From positions 3,413,387-3,477,386 of the forward strand of contig JALMQS010000073.1 in NCBI GenBank assembly GCA_024734495.1: a stretch of 64,000 nucleotides of DNA. Direction: 5' to 3'. The position numbers and the translations under genes are program-made. The stretch comes from Forficula auricularia (lineage: Eukaryota; Arthropoda; Insecta; Dermaptera; Forficulidae). The notes below the pieces were generated by a model. That model saw nothing but the letters and a program-made list of their open reading frames with translations, had not been told where the DNA came from and made no database searches. Positions 53,384 through 64,000 of this stretch are shown here, piece by piece; position 1 is the first letter of the stretch, and each line of letters begins with the position of its first letter.

Positions 53384-56097
53384 CTATCCTATTTGAATTT
53401 GTTTTTCCAGCTGAAGGTCAACATCCTTTTCTTCTGTATCAAGTATGTGGTATTTCTTTCTTCTTCTGATAGTCTGGCTATTGTCCAATAGGACAATGGC
53501 CGATGTGTTTGAATGATGTTCTAGTTTCCTTTGGTGTTTATCAAATTGGTTGTATATGACTTCTCTGATTGACGGTACATCTAGATCTTTATGTAGAGTT
53601 TCATTTGTTATGTACCAGGGGGCATTAGTAATGCCTCTGAGAATTTTTGATTGCACTCTCTGTATCTTGCTCAAGTTGGACTCACTGGCTGTTCCCCATA
53701 TTTGACAGCCATACAACCAAATAGGCTTAAGGATTGCTTTATAAATCATCACTTTTGTTTTCAGAGCAAGCTGTGATTTTCTGCCGATGAGCCAAAACAT
53801 ATTTTTATATTTAATATTGATTTCATTTCTTTTTTCTTGATGTGCTCCTTCCAAGTGAGCCTAGTGTCAAGGTGCAGACCTAGATATTTCACCGTACTAG
53901 TGTTGGGGATAATTTTTGAATTTATATACACTGGTGGACACGTACATCTTTTATTTGTAAATGTAATATGCGAAGATTTGCTTTCATTTATACGAATTCG
54001 CCATTTATTCAACCATTTCTGAATCATGTTGAGCTGTTCCTGTAGTTTATTTGAAGCAAGGCCTGGGTCTTCACTAGTTGCAAGGATGGCAGTGTCATCG
54101 GCATATGTAGCGATGAATGACTCGTCAGATGTGGTTGGTAAATCTGCAGTATATACAGAATACAAGAGTGGACCTAATACGCTACCTTGTGGGACGCCTG
54201 ATCGTATGGTATACATTTGCGACAAATCACATTCTACTTTTATTTGAAAAAATCGATCTTTGAGGTAAGACGTAAGAAGCCAATAGAAATGATCCGGAAA
54301 AAGTTTTTTGATTTTGTAAAGTAGACCCTGGTGCCACACTTTGTCAAACGCCTTTTCGACATCCAGGAATACACCCGTGCATATTTTTCTTTCTTCAAGT
54401 GTATTTTCAATAACATTAACTATTCTGTGGATTTGCTCTGCCGTTGAATGTTGCTGTCGAAATCCAAATTGATGGTGTGGCAGTATTTCATCTAGATCAA
54501 CTGCAGCTTTTAATCTTTGAAGTAGGAGTTTTTCAAGTATTTTTGATGTCTGGGGAAGTAGGCTTATCGGTCGATAAGATGAAGTTTGGTTTTCAGGTTT
54601 GCCAGGTTTTAATATCATGATAATTTGTGCAAACTTCCATTGAGTAGGGAAGTAGCATGTTCTTATTATGGAATTGTACAATTCAGTGAGAAAAGTTACT
54701 CCTTTTTTAGGTAGTTTTTTTAATATTTCGATAGTTATTAGGTCATATCCAGGAGACTTTTTTTACGCTCGTTTTTTGTTGTCTGTTTTATTTCTTTTAC
54801 AGTAAAATATTTAATAGGAGGAGATAATTGCAATGGGGAGCATAAGAAATCTTCAATTTCTTCGTTTTCTGAGTTTGAACACGTTTGAGAATAAGGGATA
54901 AATACATTGCTTAAATGTTTTGCAAATACCTCCGCCTTTTCTGCATTTGTTCTTGCCCATGTGTTTGGGTAGATTTTTATTGGGGATATGAATGTTTTGG
55001 GCCTTTTGAGATATTTTGTTGCCTTCCATACGGAATATTCATTGTTTCCTTGGGGATAATTTAGATAGGTAATTTTGAATTGTTTCATTTTTGTTTTTAT
55101 TTATCAGAATTTTGAGTTCTTTTGATACTCTGTTGAATATTAATTTATCTAGTGGATACTGCGTTCTTTGCCAGATTTTCCCGAGTCTTCGCTTTTCTCT
55201 TATCTCAAACGGATAATTTATTTCTTTTATTTTGTAGTTTATTTCAGGAGTTGCAAGCCAAGCTGATTCCTGAATAATTTTATTGAAATGTTCTATGGCT
55301 TGATCGATATCACTCTCTGTTTTCAAGGATATGCTGAGGTTTATATTTTCCTCTACACTTCTCTGAAATAATCTCCAGTTCGTTTTTTTATTGCTCAGGA
55401 TGGGATAGATTTTTGTTTTTAACAACGTAGAGCTAATTGTAGCTATTACAGGGTGTGTGATCCGAACTAAGTTCTAGGCTTTCTTCTATGTTAGTATAGG
55501 AACTTGAAAGTCCTTTTGAAATAAAGAAGTCTAATAGATCAGGTAATCTATTTGGATCTGAAGGCCAATAGGTTGGCTTCCTTGTCGTTAAAGTATTATA
55601 TCCGTTTGAATTGATTGATTTTAACAAATTTCTCCCTTTAGGTGTAATCAGTCTAGATCCCCAATTCGTGTGTTTCGAATTGTAGTCACCTCCTGCTAAG
55701 AACTTAGGGCCAAGTGTTTCAAAGAATGATGTAAATTGTTCTTTTGTAATAGAATGTCTTCGGGACAATATAATGCACTAACCACTATGTTCGAACCATT
55801 TTTATTTGTGATTTTAATAGATGTTGCTTGTATAAAGCTTTTTTCATATTTATCAAGTTCATAATGGAATATTGATTCTTTGATTAGTATCGCCGTACCT
55901 CCATGTGCTGTGCCATCGGGATGTTCTGTAGAGTAAAATTTATAATTAGGTATTTTGAAGTAGTTTTTAGAAGTGAAGTGCGTTTCTGACACTAGGAGAA
56001 TATCAATTTTTTCCATATGTAGAAATATTTCAATTTCGTTTCTTCGTTGAACCAATCCGTTTGCGTTCCAGAGAGCTATTCTGATTGCATCAGCCAT
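53384..56097 (-). pseudogene. Jockey ORF2: endonuclease + reverse transcriptase, at least five frameshifts
   Basis: Starts MADAIRIALWNANGLVQRRN, the endonuclease beginning, then SETHFTS, DGTAHGGTAILIK, LAGGDYNSKHTNWGS and SSDHTP. After a linker, RT motifs are in order: FAQIIMILKPGKP and SYRPISLLPQ, HQFGFRQQHSTAEQ, FLDVEKAFDKVWHQG (motif A), SGVPQGSVLGPLLYSVY (motif B), TYADDTAILATS (catalytic motif C) and VKYLGLHLDTRLTW. The tail has FWLIGRKSQLALKTKV and TNAPWYITNETLHKDL. Frame changes fall near 55,740, 55,445, 55,080, 54,755 and 53,810. Catalytic residues remain, so decay is by small indels. The length, about 905 codons, is normal for Jockey. Confidence 0.9.
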
Positions 56098-56099
56098 TT

Positions 56100-57428
56100 C
56101 TAGTTATTATTATTGATGACTTGTGATAGCAGGTTAAGTATAAGTCTATTTTGTTCCAATAATTGATTGAACATCGTTTTGAATTCGTTCATGAAGGATG
56201 TTAATACTGTATTGATGTCATTTGTTTGATTATTATTATTTGCATTTCCAACAACTTGGGCGTATGATCTTTGAAACTTTAGCTGGGGGTTCGAGTGATG
56301 TAATGGAGGCGGAGGGGGAAGGAGTGATGCTGTTGTATGTTCTGTTTGAGTTTGGATAGGAGTTTTTCAGCGATTGGTATTGGGTTCAGTATTATTCATT
56401 TTTTGTAGTTCTTTGTATATTGAACATCCTTTATAATTTGCTGGATGATCTCCTTTGCAATTCGCACAGACAGCGGGGATGTTCTTTAGTTTGGTTCATT
56501 GTGCAGTGTCATGTTGGCCCCCACATTTGACACATATATGTGGTCTGAAACAATATGATCTTGTATGGTTGTAATTTTGACATCTCGTACATTGGGGAAT
56601 TACATTTTTCTTTCTGGGTGGTTCGACAATTATTTTTGTATTTTGTAAATAGTTAATATTATAGATATTTTTATTATTGTCATTTGGTTCAAGATCAAGA
56701 AAAAATAGTGGAAGAGGGTCTTTGGTTAATCTATTTCTTATGTTTGTCATGTTTCTTACATTAAAACCCTTTTCATTTAGTTCATGTTTGATATCATCAA
56801 TGTTGATAGAATGGTGGAGGTTTTTTATTACAACACGGAAAGCTCTGTCTTGTTTTAATTGGTAAGTGTGGTGAATGACATTACCTTCTTTTAAAAATTT
56901 TGCCAATTTTCTATAGGCTTCTATGGATGAGACATTAATTTTTATTGTAGAATCTTTCATGGCCTTGCATGTGAATTCATTTTTATTTATAATTTTAGAT
57001 ACGCTATCTGCCATATCTTTATAATTTAAAACGTGATAAATATATATGGGCGGAGGAGTTGGAGTTTTCGAAATTTTGTTTGAATCATTAATTTTGTTTT
57101 CACTTGATGGGTTAATATTGGCAAGTGGAGCAAAACGATTTGTTTGTTGTATTAATAGAGTGTCTTGATTAGGTAATTGTAATTTTTCACCTGAAATGGT
57201 TCGCTTTCTTTTGACCCTTTGCCATGTTACTTCCATTTCTTGATTAACAGGTTGTTGAGATGATGAGTTATCATTTTTTGATGATAGCTGGTTTGATGCG
57301 ATGTTGGCTTGTGAATGTTGTGAAATTTCTTGTTCTGAGAATGAGTCACTATTTCTTGACGGAAACTCACTTGATGAAGATGTAGAATGTAAATTTTGAT
57401 CACTGGATATGGCATTATTTGATGCCAT
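56100..57428 (-). pseudogene. Jockey ORF1 (gag-like), two in-frame TGA codons
   Basis: Starts MASNNAISSDQ (57,428); an upstream in-frame ATG at 57,449 is in the leader and less likely. A Ser/Asn/Gln-rich N-terminus (about residues 1-70) is followed by a central RNA-binding-like region with FRVVIKNLHHSINIDDIKHE (PRE/C2HC-type context). Zinc knuckles are CTRCQNYNHTRSYC, CVKCGGQHD and CANCKGDHPANYKGC. The only interruptions are TGA at 56,496-56,498 and 56,367-56,369; otherwise one frame stays open to TAG at 56,100-56,102, giving about 442 codons. The product would bind element RNA and form particles. Confidence 0.85.
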
Positions 57429-57769
57429 ATTTAATGGGGGGGGGCTCAAGGCTCAAGCCCTCTTGTTGTCCTGCCCTATCAGAAGATTTTTTACCGATAT
57501 GAACAAGACAAAAGAAAAAAAATTCTTTTTAATGATAAGAATCTCAAGTTATTTTGGAACTCTATAATCGGTTAATCACTAGATGTTCACAGTCCAAGAG
57601 CTCAATGCATAAATGATAAATAATCTAGATATAAAAATAAATTTGATATATATTGTGCTTCTTGTAAATAATCATAAATTGTTTTTTTTTAACCGAAAAG
57701 TCGAATATTATTTCGTGTTTTATCTAGCTATAAAAAGGCACGTTACGAAGGTTCTAATATTGGTATCTG

Positions 57770-57840
57770 CGGCCCGCCCGAAAATTTTATTGTATAATTT
57801 GGCCCTTATCTAAAAAAAAATTGCCAACCCCTATTTTACA
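57770..57840. mobile_element. hAT-like right end fragment
   Basis: GCGGCCCGCCCGAAAATTTT, TTGGCCC and then AATTGCCAACCCCTATTTTA. Read inward this gives TAGGGGTTGGCAATTTTT, a common hAT-style end. No partner was found. Confidence 0.45.
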
Positions 57841-58149
57841 GTATTCGCTATTCGGTCCATAGTCCAAATGGAATCAAATATGCTGCGTAACAATATAGTT
57901 GCCGAATATTCGTGGAAACTCTAATTTTTATTAATAAACTTTATTTTTTAATTTTTTTTTTAATTTAGCCATTGGCCTTAAATATCCTGTAGTAAACATA
58001 AAATAATATTTTTTCGTCAAGATGATAACAACCTCATCGATTTCTCATTAAGAATCAACAACTCTGCTATTTAATATATCGTTATTAAGCAACGCGAAAT
58101 ATTACCGAGCAAAGCTTAATTTAGGGTTACAAATTGCCAATAGTAATAA
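57841..58149. other. AT-rich stretch, no gene seen
   Basis: No motif could be assigned. Confidence 0.4.
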
Positions 58150-58735
58150 ATTTAAATTTCTAAGGAAATAAAAGATGTTATATCTTCACCTTAAACTATT
58201 TTTGGTTCATCTTAGTAGATAAAGGCTTGTCCGTATTACGACACCTGAATACTTACACAGAATCTGGCAACGAGATAACACATTTTCTTCATGTAATTTA
58301 ATCTCTCTGGAGAATATTAATCATGTATTATTAAGATGCAAGCTCCAAAAGACCAAAATTGATCTATAGTACACTCATTTAAATAGAAATATCCATTTCA
58401 CAACTACCGCCCTATATTACGCTTTGATCGGTAATGGGTGTCAAATCGCCGACTTGTTTCTAAGACATATGTGATGTCAATTGTTTTTTTCAATTCGTTC
58501 TTATGATTTTTAAATATTAGATACTAATAATATATTTTGTTATTTTTGTTTATATCTTTTATTATACTATTTATATGGTAGTTATTGTTTATTTTTATAT
58601 ACTATATATTATTGTTGTAGTTATTTTTATATCTATTATTCAGTTTTGCATATAGATAGTTTAATTCTAGGCTGGTCAAATGGGCTTTTGCTCCCAAGAC
58701 CAATATTATTTTTTTCTTTAGAAAAAATAAATGTC
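58150..58735 (+). pseudogene. LINE 3' fragment (C-terminal tail plus 3' UTR)
   Basis: The plus strand gives LFLVHLSR, ITTPEYLHRIWQRDNTFSSC, SLENINHVLLRCKLQ and YYALIGNGCQIADLFLRH, the style of the His/Cys-containing tail (H...C...ENINHILF.C) found after RT or RNase H in several LINE clades. One stop and a frame change are present. The 3' UTR ends AGAAAAAATAAATGTCAT. The clade is not resolved. Confidence 0.55.
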
Positions 58736-58744
58736 ATCTACTAT

Positions 58745-58925
58745 GTAGATCCGAGATAGAATAGGTAATTTTAATTATATGGCAGAAGGGTGGTGGTGTT
58801 CACCTCCTCGGGGATCAAACCGATTGCCGGAAATAGAAAACCTGGCCAATTTGCTACTCTCTGTGAGGTGAAACCCTCGAACATATCAATCGCTATAAAT
58901 ATTTCACTCAAACATTTAATTTTCA
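58745..58925 (-). mobile_element. tRNA-derived SINE, family SINE-b, copy 3
   Basis: The minus-strand head has TAGCAAATTGGCCAGG (A-box-like) and CGGTTTGATCCCCG (B-box-like), the cleanest pair of the three copies. The body TTTAATTATATGGCAGAAGG and GTAGATCCGAGATAGAAT matches the other copies. It starts right behind the LINE 3' end at 58,735, which may be chance or a shared target. Confidence 0.65.
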
Positions 58926-59097
58926 TCCTACGGTCTTATGAATCTAAATTTAAAAACTTCCCCAGAAAATATTAGTTCTGCACTTTCAACATAAGGCTTA
59001 GACAGAGTTTGGATCATGATAGATTATGAAAATTAATTCCACTAATAAACCAAGTTACCTTTAAATTATAAATTATATTTTATTATATCGTCACCTT

Positions 59098-59393
59098 AGA
59101 GTGTAAACCTGCTAAATCCATTTTTTTATCATATATGACATTAATACCGTTCGAAAGAAAAAGAGATGTAGCATCGTCCAAGTAAAACTGCTACTTAAAA
59201 TTACAATTTTAAGTTGTAGAAAAAAATCTGAAAAATAGTTACTTTCCATAACAACATATTATATTTTGTTAAGTTTAATGAATTTAATTAAAGTTTTTTC
59301 TCTGTTAAGTTTAATGAATTTAATTAAAGTTTTTTCTCTGCCCTGTGAAATTTCCTTGTTGTGAGTTAGCAGTTTTACACTCTAAGGCGACGA
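59098..59393. mobile_element. MITE with ~28-bp TIRs, TA target
   Basis: Left TIR TCGTCACCTTAGAGTGTAAA; right TIR read inward TCGTCGCCTTAGAGTGTAAA, both followed by a CTGCTAA phrase. TA at 59,096-59,097 and 59,394-59,395. A 36-bp unit (GTTAAGTTTAATGAATTTAA...) is tandemly doubled at about 59,270-59,340. Tc1/mariner-type MITE by target. Confidence 0.75.
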
Positions 59394-59399
59394 TATGTA

Positions 59400-60125
59400 T
59401 TAGACTGGGCCGGGCAAAACTATTACAGAAAATACCAGTTCCCAGTCAGAAAAGGTTTGGGAAATGCTGATCTATAAGAAGACTTGATTAGAAAGATTCA
59501 GCTACGCCGGGTATTGGTTGGATATGCATTCGAATAGAACGTACTAAATAGCGGGTTGCATCATCAGGCGTATTTGAGCTTAAAAAAAATTAAATTTCAA
59601 ATAATTTTAATCTTTACTTATCATACATAATTAAATACAAGTTTTCAATAGTTTTTACCTGACTATATTGAGTATGGTCAAGTATTGCAAGACATGGAGA
59701 AAACGTTTTGTTTTAGTTTCGATATATCTAAAAAATGAACGTCAAGGCCTACAAAAAGAATTTCATAGTGATAAACTAAATTAATTAATCAAAATATCTA
59801 TGTATTCGTGAGTTTGAAATTCAGCAAAATATTATTGTTGCTCTAGCTCAAAAATCAATAAGAATATCAAAACGAAATTTCATATTTAGATGTTTATTTC
59901 GAATTAAAGAGCTTTGAGATTTTGGTTGAAATTGGAAAAAAAATCAATATTTACTTTTAGTGATGACATTTTTTTGAAAATCATTAATTTCTTTAAAACT
60001 ATCATTTTTATAATTGTTAATTAAGAATGCTTTTTTAGATCTTAACTTCTTGATTTTGCATAATGATTTTTTTCAAAATGATTTTTCCCATTTGTGAACA
60101 AACATAGCAAAAACACCAATAATAT
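59400..60125. repeat. AT-rich DNA with a family R2 fragment
   Basis: 59,640-59,960 carries GAGTATGGTCAAGTATTGCA, TCGATATATCTAAAAAATGA and AGCTCAAAAATCAATAAGAA, as in R2 at 48.4-48.7 kb. The rest is unassigned. Confidence 0.45.
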
Positions 60126-60137
60126 AATAGTTATTAA

Positions 60138-60808
60138 TTTGTTATTATAAAAAAGAATTAGAGGACGCTTTGAATGGAATTGACCAAATCCTAATAGAAG
60201 AAATAAAAATAAAAATAAACAAGAATAAAACCAAGGCCCTAGTTTGTAAAAAAAAGAACAAACGAGACAGGAATGCATCAAAATTAACCAAGAAAACCTA
60301 GAAGGAGTTAAGGAATTCCGCTACCTAGGAAGTAAAATAACATGGGATAAACAAAAACTACTATGCTCCTCCTCAATCAGCTTAGAAAACAGGAAGATGC
60401 TATGTACGGGTGTGAAAGCTGAACAATTGGAAAAGTGGAGAGAAAGAGATTAGAGGGTTTCGAAATGTGGTGCTACAGAAGAATGATGAATATCAAATGG
60501 ATGAATAGAATTACAAATGAAGAAGTTCTTGGAAGAATCGGAGAAAGAAGAACCTTGTGGAAGAGTCTGAGGAAGAGAAGAGATCAGATGATAGGGCACA
60601 CACTGAGACATGGAGGACTGCTTAGGGATATCTTGGAGGGAGAGGTGGGAAAGAAAAGGGGAAGGCCCAGATTAGAATATTTCGACCAAATAATTGGGGA
60701 TATGGGATGCCAGACATTTAGAGAGGTCAAACAGCTGACGGGAGACAGAGCCGAGTGGAGACGGGTGGTTGCGTCAAACCAGTCTTAGGACTGTATATTC
60801 AATGATGA
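60138..60808 (+). mobile_element. RTE-type LINE, 5'-truncated, internally deleted copy
   Basis: Starts at KKELEDALNGIDQ of the RT. Compared with the 44.3-kb copy it lacks about 60 bp after CATGGGAT and about 35 bp around the YVWSIAMYG segment. The frame at 60,435-60,788 is open (FEMWCYRRMMNIKWMNRIT ... DRAEWRRVVASN-QS). The tail is CAATGATGATGATT. Flanks ATTAATTTGTTA and ATTAATTTATTA look like an imperfect target duplication. Confidence 0.85.
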
Positions 60809-61441
60809 TGATTAATTTATTAATAATATTACAATCACATTTGTTGATAAATGAAATAAAATCATATAATATATAAAGAAGAGAAAGGCAGTGAAGTCAT
60901 TTTTCTGGTCAACTTACCTTACTTGTTCGATTTAATTTAAGGTTTCTAGAGGCGTTATCTTTTAATTAAATATATTTTCTACATGATTTAATAACAAGGT
61001 ATTTAATAAAAACAAATTTTCATTAACAGATAAAAAATGCCTGTTCATTAAAATGAAGGGAAATTTCCGACTAATGAAAATAATTTGAGTCAATATTCCT
61101 TCGCTTTTCATTTGATTAAAGCTTAAATGTAAGACTCATCCAGTGTTTTTCTTTCGTGGATCCTCACTCTTTTTATAAATGGCAAGGAAACAAATTAAAT
61201 TCTCTTCTGAACGACATCTTCTGAGTATACGTCCGCTATTTAAAGAAATATCTCCCTCCAGGTGTTGACATTATTTTAAGTCAAATTTTCGTTAAATAAT
61301 GTAAACAATTTGAATACGTGACATTGAAAAATCCGATTGGTATCTTTCCTTATGTTCATTTTCATTTCTATGGATTAATGAAAAATATGAGAATATATTT
61401 TATGAAAAATTACAATAACATTTTTAAATTAGTAATAAATT
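60809..61441. other. AT-rich stretch, no gene seen
   Basis: No motif could be assigned. Confidence 0.4.
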
Positions 61442-61443
61442 TA

Positions 61444-61932
61444 CGAGGATAAGTCAAAAATTACTTACACTTTTCGTTCTCCAACTTTATTAAACTAAGA
61501 TGGGTGTCCAAAGAGATGAAAGTCTGAGGGAGCGAGATCTGGGCGGGTGTTCCAGGGTCTCAAAGCGTCTCAAAGTTGACGGTCGCCCAGCTCCCTTCTT
61601 TTTGTGTTACGCCCGTTCGGTCCACTTTTAAACATTTCGGTCCATAAAAAAAGATAAAGCACTTTCCCAGTATTGTGACAAAAGTCTCAGGTGAATTTCA
61701 GCACCTTTCACACTCTCTGACCACTTCTCGTTACCCCTCTTTGGTGCAATCTGATAGCAGAGCTGACATGCGTATGCTGTTGTAGCTAGACGACAACTGA
61801 CGCGATCGTGATTAAATTCCGCACAAGTGACCACAGACGCGCCAACTCAACGCATGCGCATGAGGCCGCTTCCTATCTTAGTTTAATAAAGTTGTAGAAC
61901 GAAAAGTGATGGTAATTTTTAATTTATCCTCG
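61444..61932 (-). mobile_element. mariner element, internally deleted
   Basis: TIRs CGAGGATAAGTCAAAAATTA and, read inward from the right, CGAGGATAAATTAAAAATTA, both followed by CACTTTTCGTTCT and AACTTTATTAAACTAAGA. TA flanks at 61,442-61,443 and 61,933-61,934. The minus strand reads VKGAEIHLRLLSQYWESALS (N-terminal HTH of mariner transposase) and a GAGRPST-like stretch. It then jumps to PDLAPSDFHLFG, the segment with the last catalytic Asp. The central catalytic region is deleted and the frame is broken, so it is inactive. Confidence 0.9.
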
Positions 61933-62029
61933 TATATTGCTATTCTTATCATATTTCTGAATTAAGAGTTAATTCCTTTAGAAATCATTTATTTACTAGA
62001 TAAACTTGTAATAGTTACATGCATTATAA

Positions 62030-63080
62030 AGAAAAATCAACTGGTGTACGCCCCACACGACTTTCAAATTAGTTTCTCCCTTATATGAAATCATCATACC
62101 AATTTTCCTCTTTCAAATTACTTCAATTTGGGTTTCCCCCAAGCCGTTTTGAGAAAACCGGAAAAAGACGATATTACGAAACACTTGAACAAAAATCTTG
62201 AAGTAAACATGTATATTTCCGATTCTTCGAGGTATTTCTTCTAGCCTCTATATAGCTTAAGTTTAAATCCCAAAGCTCTGCGACGATAGTATACGAGATA
62301 TGAACGATTAAAATATTTATTTTGCGACACTCCTAACTTACGCCCTCGTCCTTTATTTCAATCGAATTGAAATTTACCATATACAAAACTAACAACTTAT
62401 AAGAGTTAATAAGTAGATCAATTAAAAAAAAACGATTTTTCATAAATTTCATCCTTTCATTTCGGGCTCCGAAGAAGGTAAAGTTTCGGTTTTTTAATTC
62501 CTCCTTTATTAAGGTTCCAAGCTTTACCAGTATGTCAAATTTCAGCATTCTAGCTTGATTGTATTTTTACTATATGTTAATTAACCCTATATTAAATTTC
62601 ACCCCTTCATTAAGGTTCCAAGCTTTACCAGTATGTCAAATTTCAGCATTCTAGCTTGATTGTATTTTTACTATATGTTAATTAACCCTATATTAAATTT
62701 CACCCCTTCATTTTGAGGTCCTGAAATAGGGAAAGTTTCACTTCTTTTTTCCTTTAATTGTAGCCCAAACTCTACCAGTATGGCAAATTTCAGCATTCTA
62801 GGAGCAGCGGAAGTACTCTAGGGTTTTTTTATATGTGAGTCAGTCAGTCAGTGAGTGAGTGTTAAAATGGCACTTTTCAAACATTAATAACTCAATAACT
62901 ATAAAAGATTAATTCATCAAATTTGGGATTCTAGGTGTTCCTTTGGGACTTATTAGACAGGAAAAATTTCAAGTGTGTAGGTCTAATGGTTTTTGAGTTA
63001 TGGGAGGAGGTCGAAATGGTTCGTGTAAATATACACATGACCGGTGCGCCGCCCGTTCTTTTCCAAACTTGGCTGATATA
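62030..63080 (-). repeat. Dispersed repeat, family R1, large copy
   Basis: Reverse of 1-720 in part (ATATAGCTTAAGTTTAAATC, GCGACACTCCTAACTTACGC) and of 47.5-47.9 kb in part. It also has a GTCAGTCAGTCAGTGAGTGA run near 62,840 and GAAAAATTTCAAGTGTGTAG. No coding frame. Class unknown. Confidence 0.55.
62511..62712. repeat. Perfect tandem duplication, 101-bp period
   Basis: AAGGTTCCAAGCTTTACCAG through ACCCCTTCATT is repeated without visible change at 62,511 and 62,612. Confidence 0.9.
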
Positions 63081-63197
63081 ATGCCGTGTGTCAAGATAAA
63101 TAATTTATTAAATAAAATATTTTTAATAAGCTGAATATGTATGTAATATGCATTGAGAATAATAATGACCCTGCTAAATGTATAATTTTAATATTTT

Positions 63198-63613
63198 TAC
63201 TTTATCCAATGCGAAGCATGGGGAAAGAATTGTAATCGGTCTCGCGGCAAGCGCGACTTCAAAGAGACCTCAGGTAAAGACTCCGGAACCCATGGACTCA
63301 ATTAAAGTCACAAATTGTAGTATTCAATTAGGTTGAATTTTGGAACGTGACGGTTTTGCCAAAAATTACATGGGGTCTCGTCGAGAGACCAAAAAGTGCG
63401 ATTTTTACTTTATCCAATGCGAAGCATGGGAGAAAGTATTGGAATCGCTCTCGCGGCAAGCGCGACTTCAAAGGGTCCTCAGGTAAAGACTACGGAACCC
63501 ATGGACTCAATTAAGGTCACAAATTGAAGTATTCAATGAGATTGAATTTTAGCACGTGACGGTTTTGCCAAAAATTACCTGGGATCTCGCCGAGAGGCCA
63601 AAAAGTGCCATTT
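63198..63613 (+). repeat. Tandem duplication of the N1 left end, 208-bp period
   Basis: TACTTTATCCAATGCGAAGC occurs at 63,198 and 63,406, and each time the following ~200 bases run to AAAAAGTGC. Divergence between copies is visible. Confidence 0.85.
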
Positions 63614-63991
63614 TTTTGGAAGTGCGTGCGGATGGATGTATGTATGTGTGTTATCGTTTTTTTCGTCCACGAATTTTTCCACACCGTTGCACCGAATGAA
63701 TTGAAATTGAAAACCTACCAGTATTTTAACAAAATGAAGCGCTGATTAGTTTTTGGTACATATCGGTCCACAAACATTAGTACTTTATTTCAGTACTTTT
63801 TAGTTTTTTCTAAATATCTTGAAAATGACTTAACCAATTTTGATGAAATTTAATATCCTAATTAAGTACCTTTGGACCCACAAAAAAGGTTAAATAAAGT
63901 TTTTAGTAAAATTATATTTTAAAGTACTTTACTCTAGAACATATTAAAAAATGAATTTGGATAAAGTTTAGCAACGATCCGTTGCAGTTTA
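63198..63991 (+). mobile_element. Nested-type element N1, second copy
   Basis: Starts TACTTTATCCAATGCGAAGC and ends GCAACGATCCGTTGCAGTTT. It is the same family as 40,074-41,510 in opposite orientation, with the shared phrases GGTTTTGCCAAAAATTAC, GTTGCACCGAATGAATTG and TTGATGAAATTTAATATCC. It lacks the 118-bp repeat but has a doubled left part. Confidence 0.75.
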
Positions 63992-64000
63992 TTTCATTTA

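Larger units (their letters stand above)
53280..57500 (-). mobile_element. Jockey-type non-LTR retrotransposon, near full length
   Basis: Minus strand order: a short leader (about 57,430-57,500), ORF1 gag-like (57,428-56,100), ORF2 endonuclease-RT (56,097-53,384) and a 3' UTR ending in an AATAATAATAAAG tail near 53,280. ORF1 and ORF2 are separated by two bases. Stops and frameshifts break both. It serves as the reference for the truncated copies at 6.7-10.0 and 20.6-21.3 kb. Confidence 0.9.

Noticed and set aside
53837..56865. Plus-strand open frames within 53.8-56.9 kb
   Set aside because: They are antisense shadows of the Jockey ORFs, whose motifs all read on the minus strand.
1..64000. 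CRISPR arrays, operons, bacterial promoters or phage genes
   Set aside because: Repeats are dispersed or tandem without CRISPR spacing, and gene content is entirely of eukaryotic transposon type.

Overview
This window looks like intergenic or intronic DNA from an AT-rich, transposon-dense animal genome, most likely an arthropod and probably an insect. I see no operons, ribosome binding sites, rRNA or CRISPR. Instead there are non-LTR retrotransposons (Jockey-type, CR1-like, RTE), tRNA-derived SINEs, and piggyBac, mariner and hAT-type DNA transposons, mostly decayed and often nested. The species cannot be named from this evidence.

Left third (1-22 kb). A dispersed AT-rich repeat and a piggyBac-type end are followed by three SINE copies in mixed orientation (2.4-3.35 kb) and a hAT-like MITE inside a larger inverted-repeat element (4.2-4.8 kb). 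A CR1-like LINE (5.7-10.6 kb) is split by a 5'-truncated Jockey element. About 360 bp of the CR1-like sequence flanks the Jockey element on both sides, which would be an exceptionally long target-site duplication. Next come a 5'-truncated RTE with target duplications, a GC-richer 124-bp block bounded by good splice signals on the minus strand (11.8-11.9 kb, the best host-exon candidate), a 315-bp MITE carrying cAMP-response-type palindromes, a GC-rich minisatellite, hAT remnants and a third Jockey fragment.

Middle third (22-44 kb). Four copies of one composite element dominate. Each is bounded by AACCGACTTC inverted repeats and contains a large internal fold-back. Comparing copies shows an expanded tandem array in copy I, a 1.4-kb nested insertion in copy IV, and a short loop segment that lies in opposite orientations in different copies. 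A second dispersed family carries a CTGATGA / stem / GAAAC / TATA / GTC core that resembles a minimal hammerhead ribozyme, as found in Penelope-like elements. A decayed RTE, a clean SINE with a perfect 11-bp target duplication and several MITEs also lie here.

Right third (44-64 kb). A recent 5'-truncated RTE keeps an open 339-codon reverse transcriptase ORF. Other elements are a tRNA-headed element joined to an endonuclease-like segment, an internally deleted piggyBac with both ends and an N-terminal peptide, a 1.8-kb hAT-type element with a perfect 8-bp duplication, and a near full-length Jockey element on the minus strand (53.3-57.5 kb) with two-part coding capacity broken by stops and frameshifts. 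The end holds a decayed mariner and repeats that match the first 700 bases and the nested insertion of the middle third.

Host coding sequence is limited to unproven exon candidates at 11.79-11.92, 20.08-20.24, 46.59-46.75 and 48.08-48.28 kb. All family assignments come from reading motifs by eye; no database search was run.
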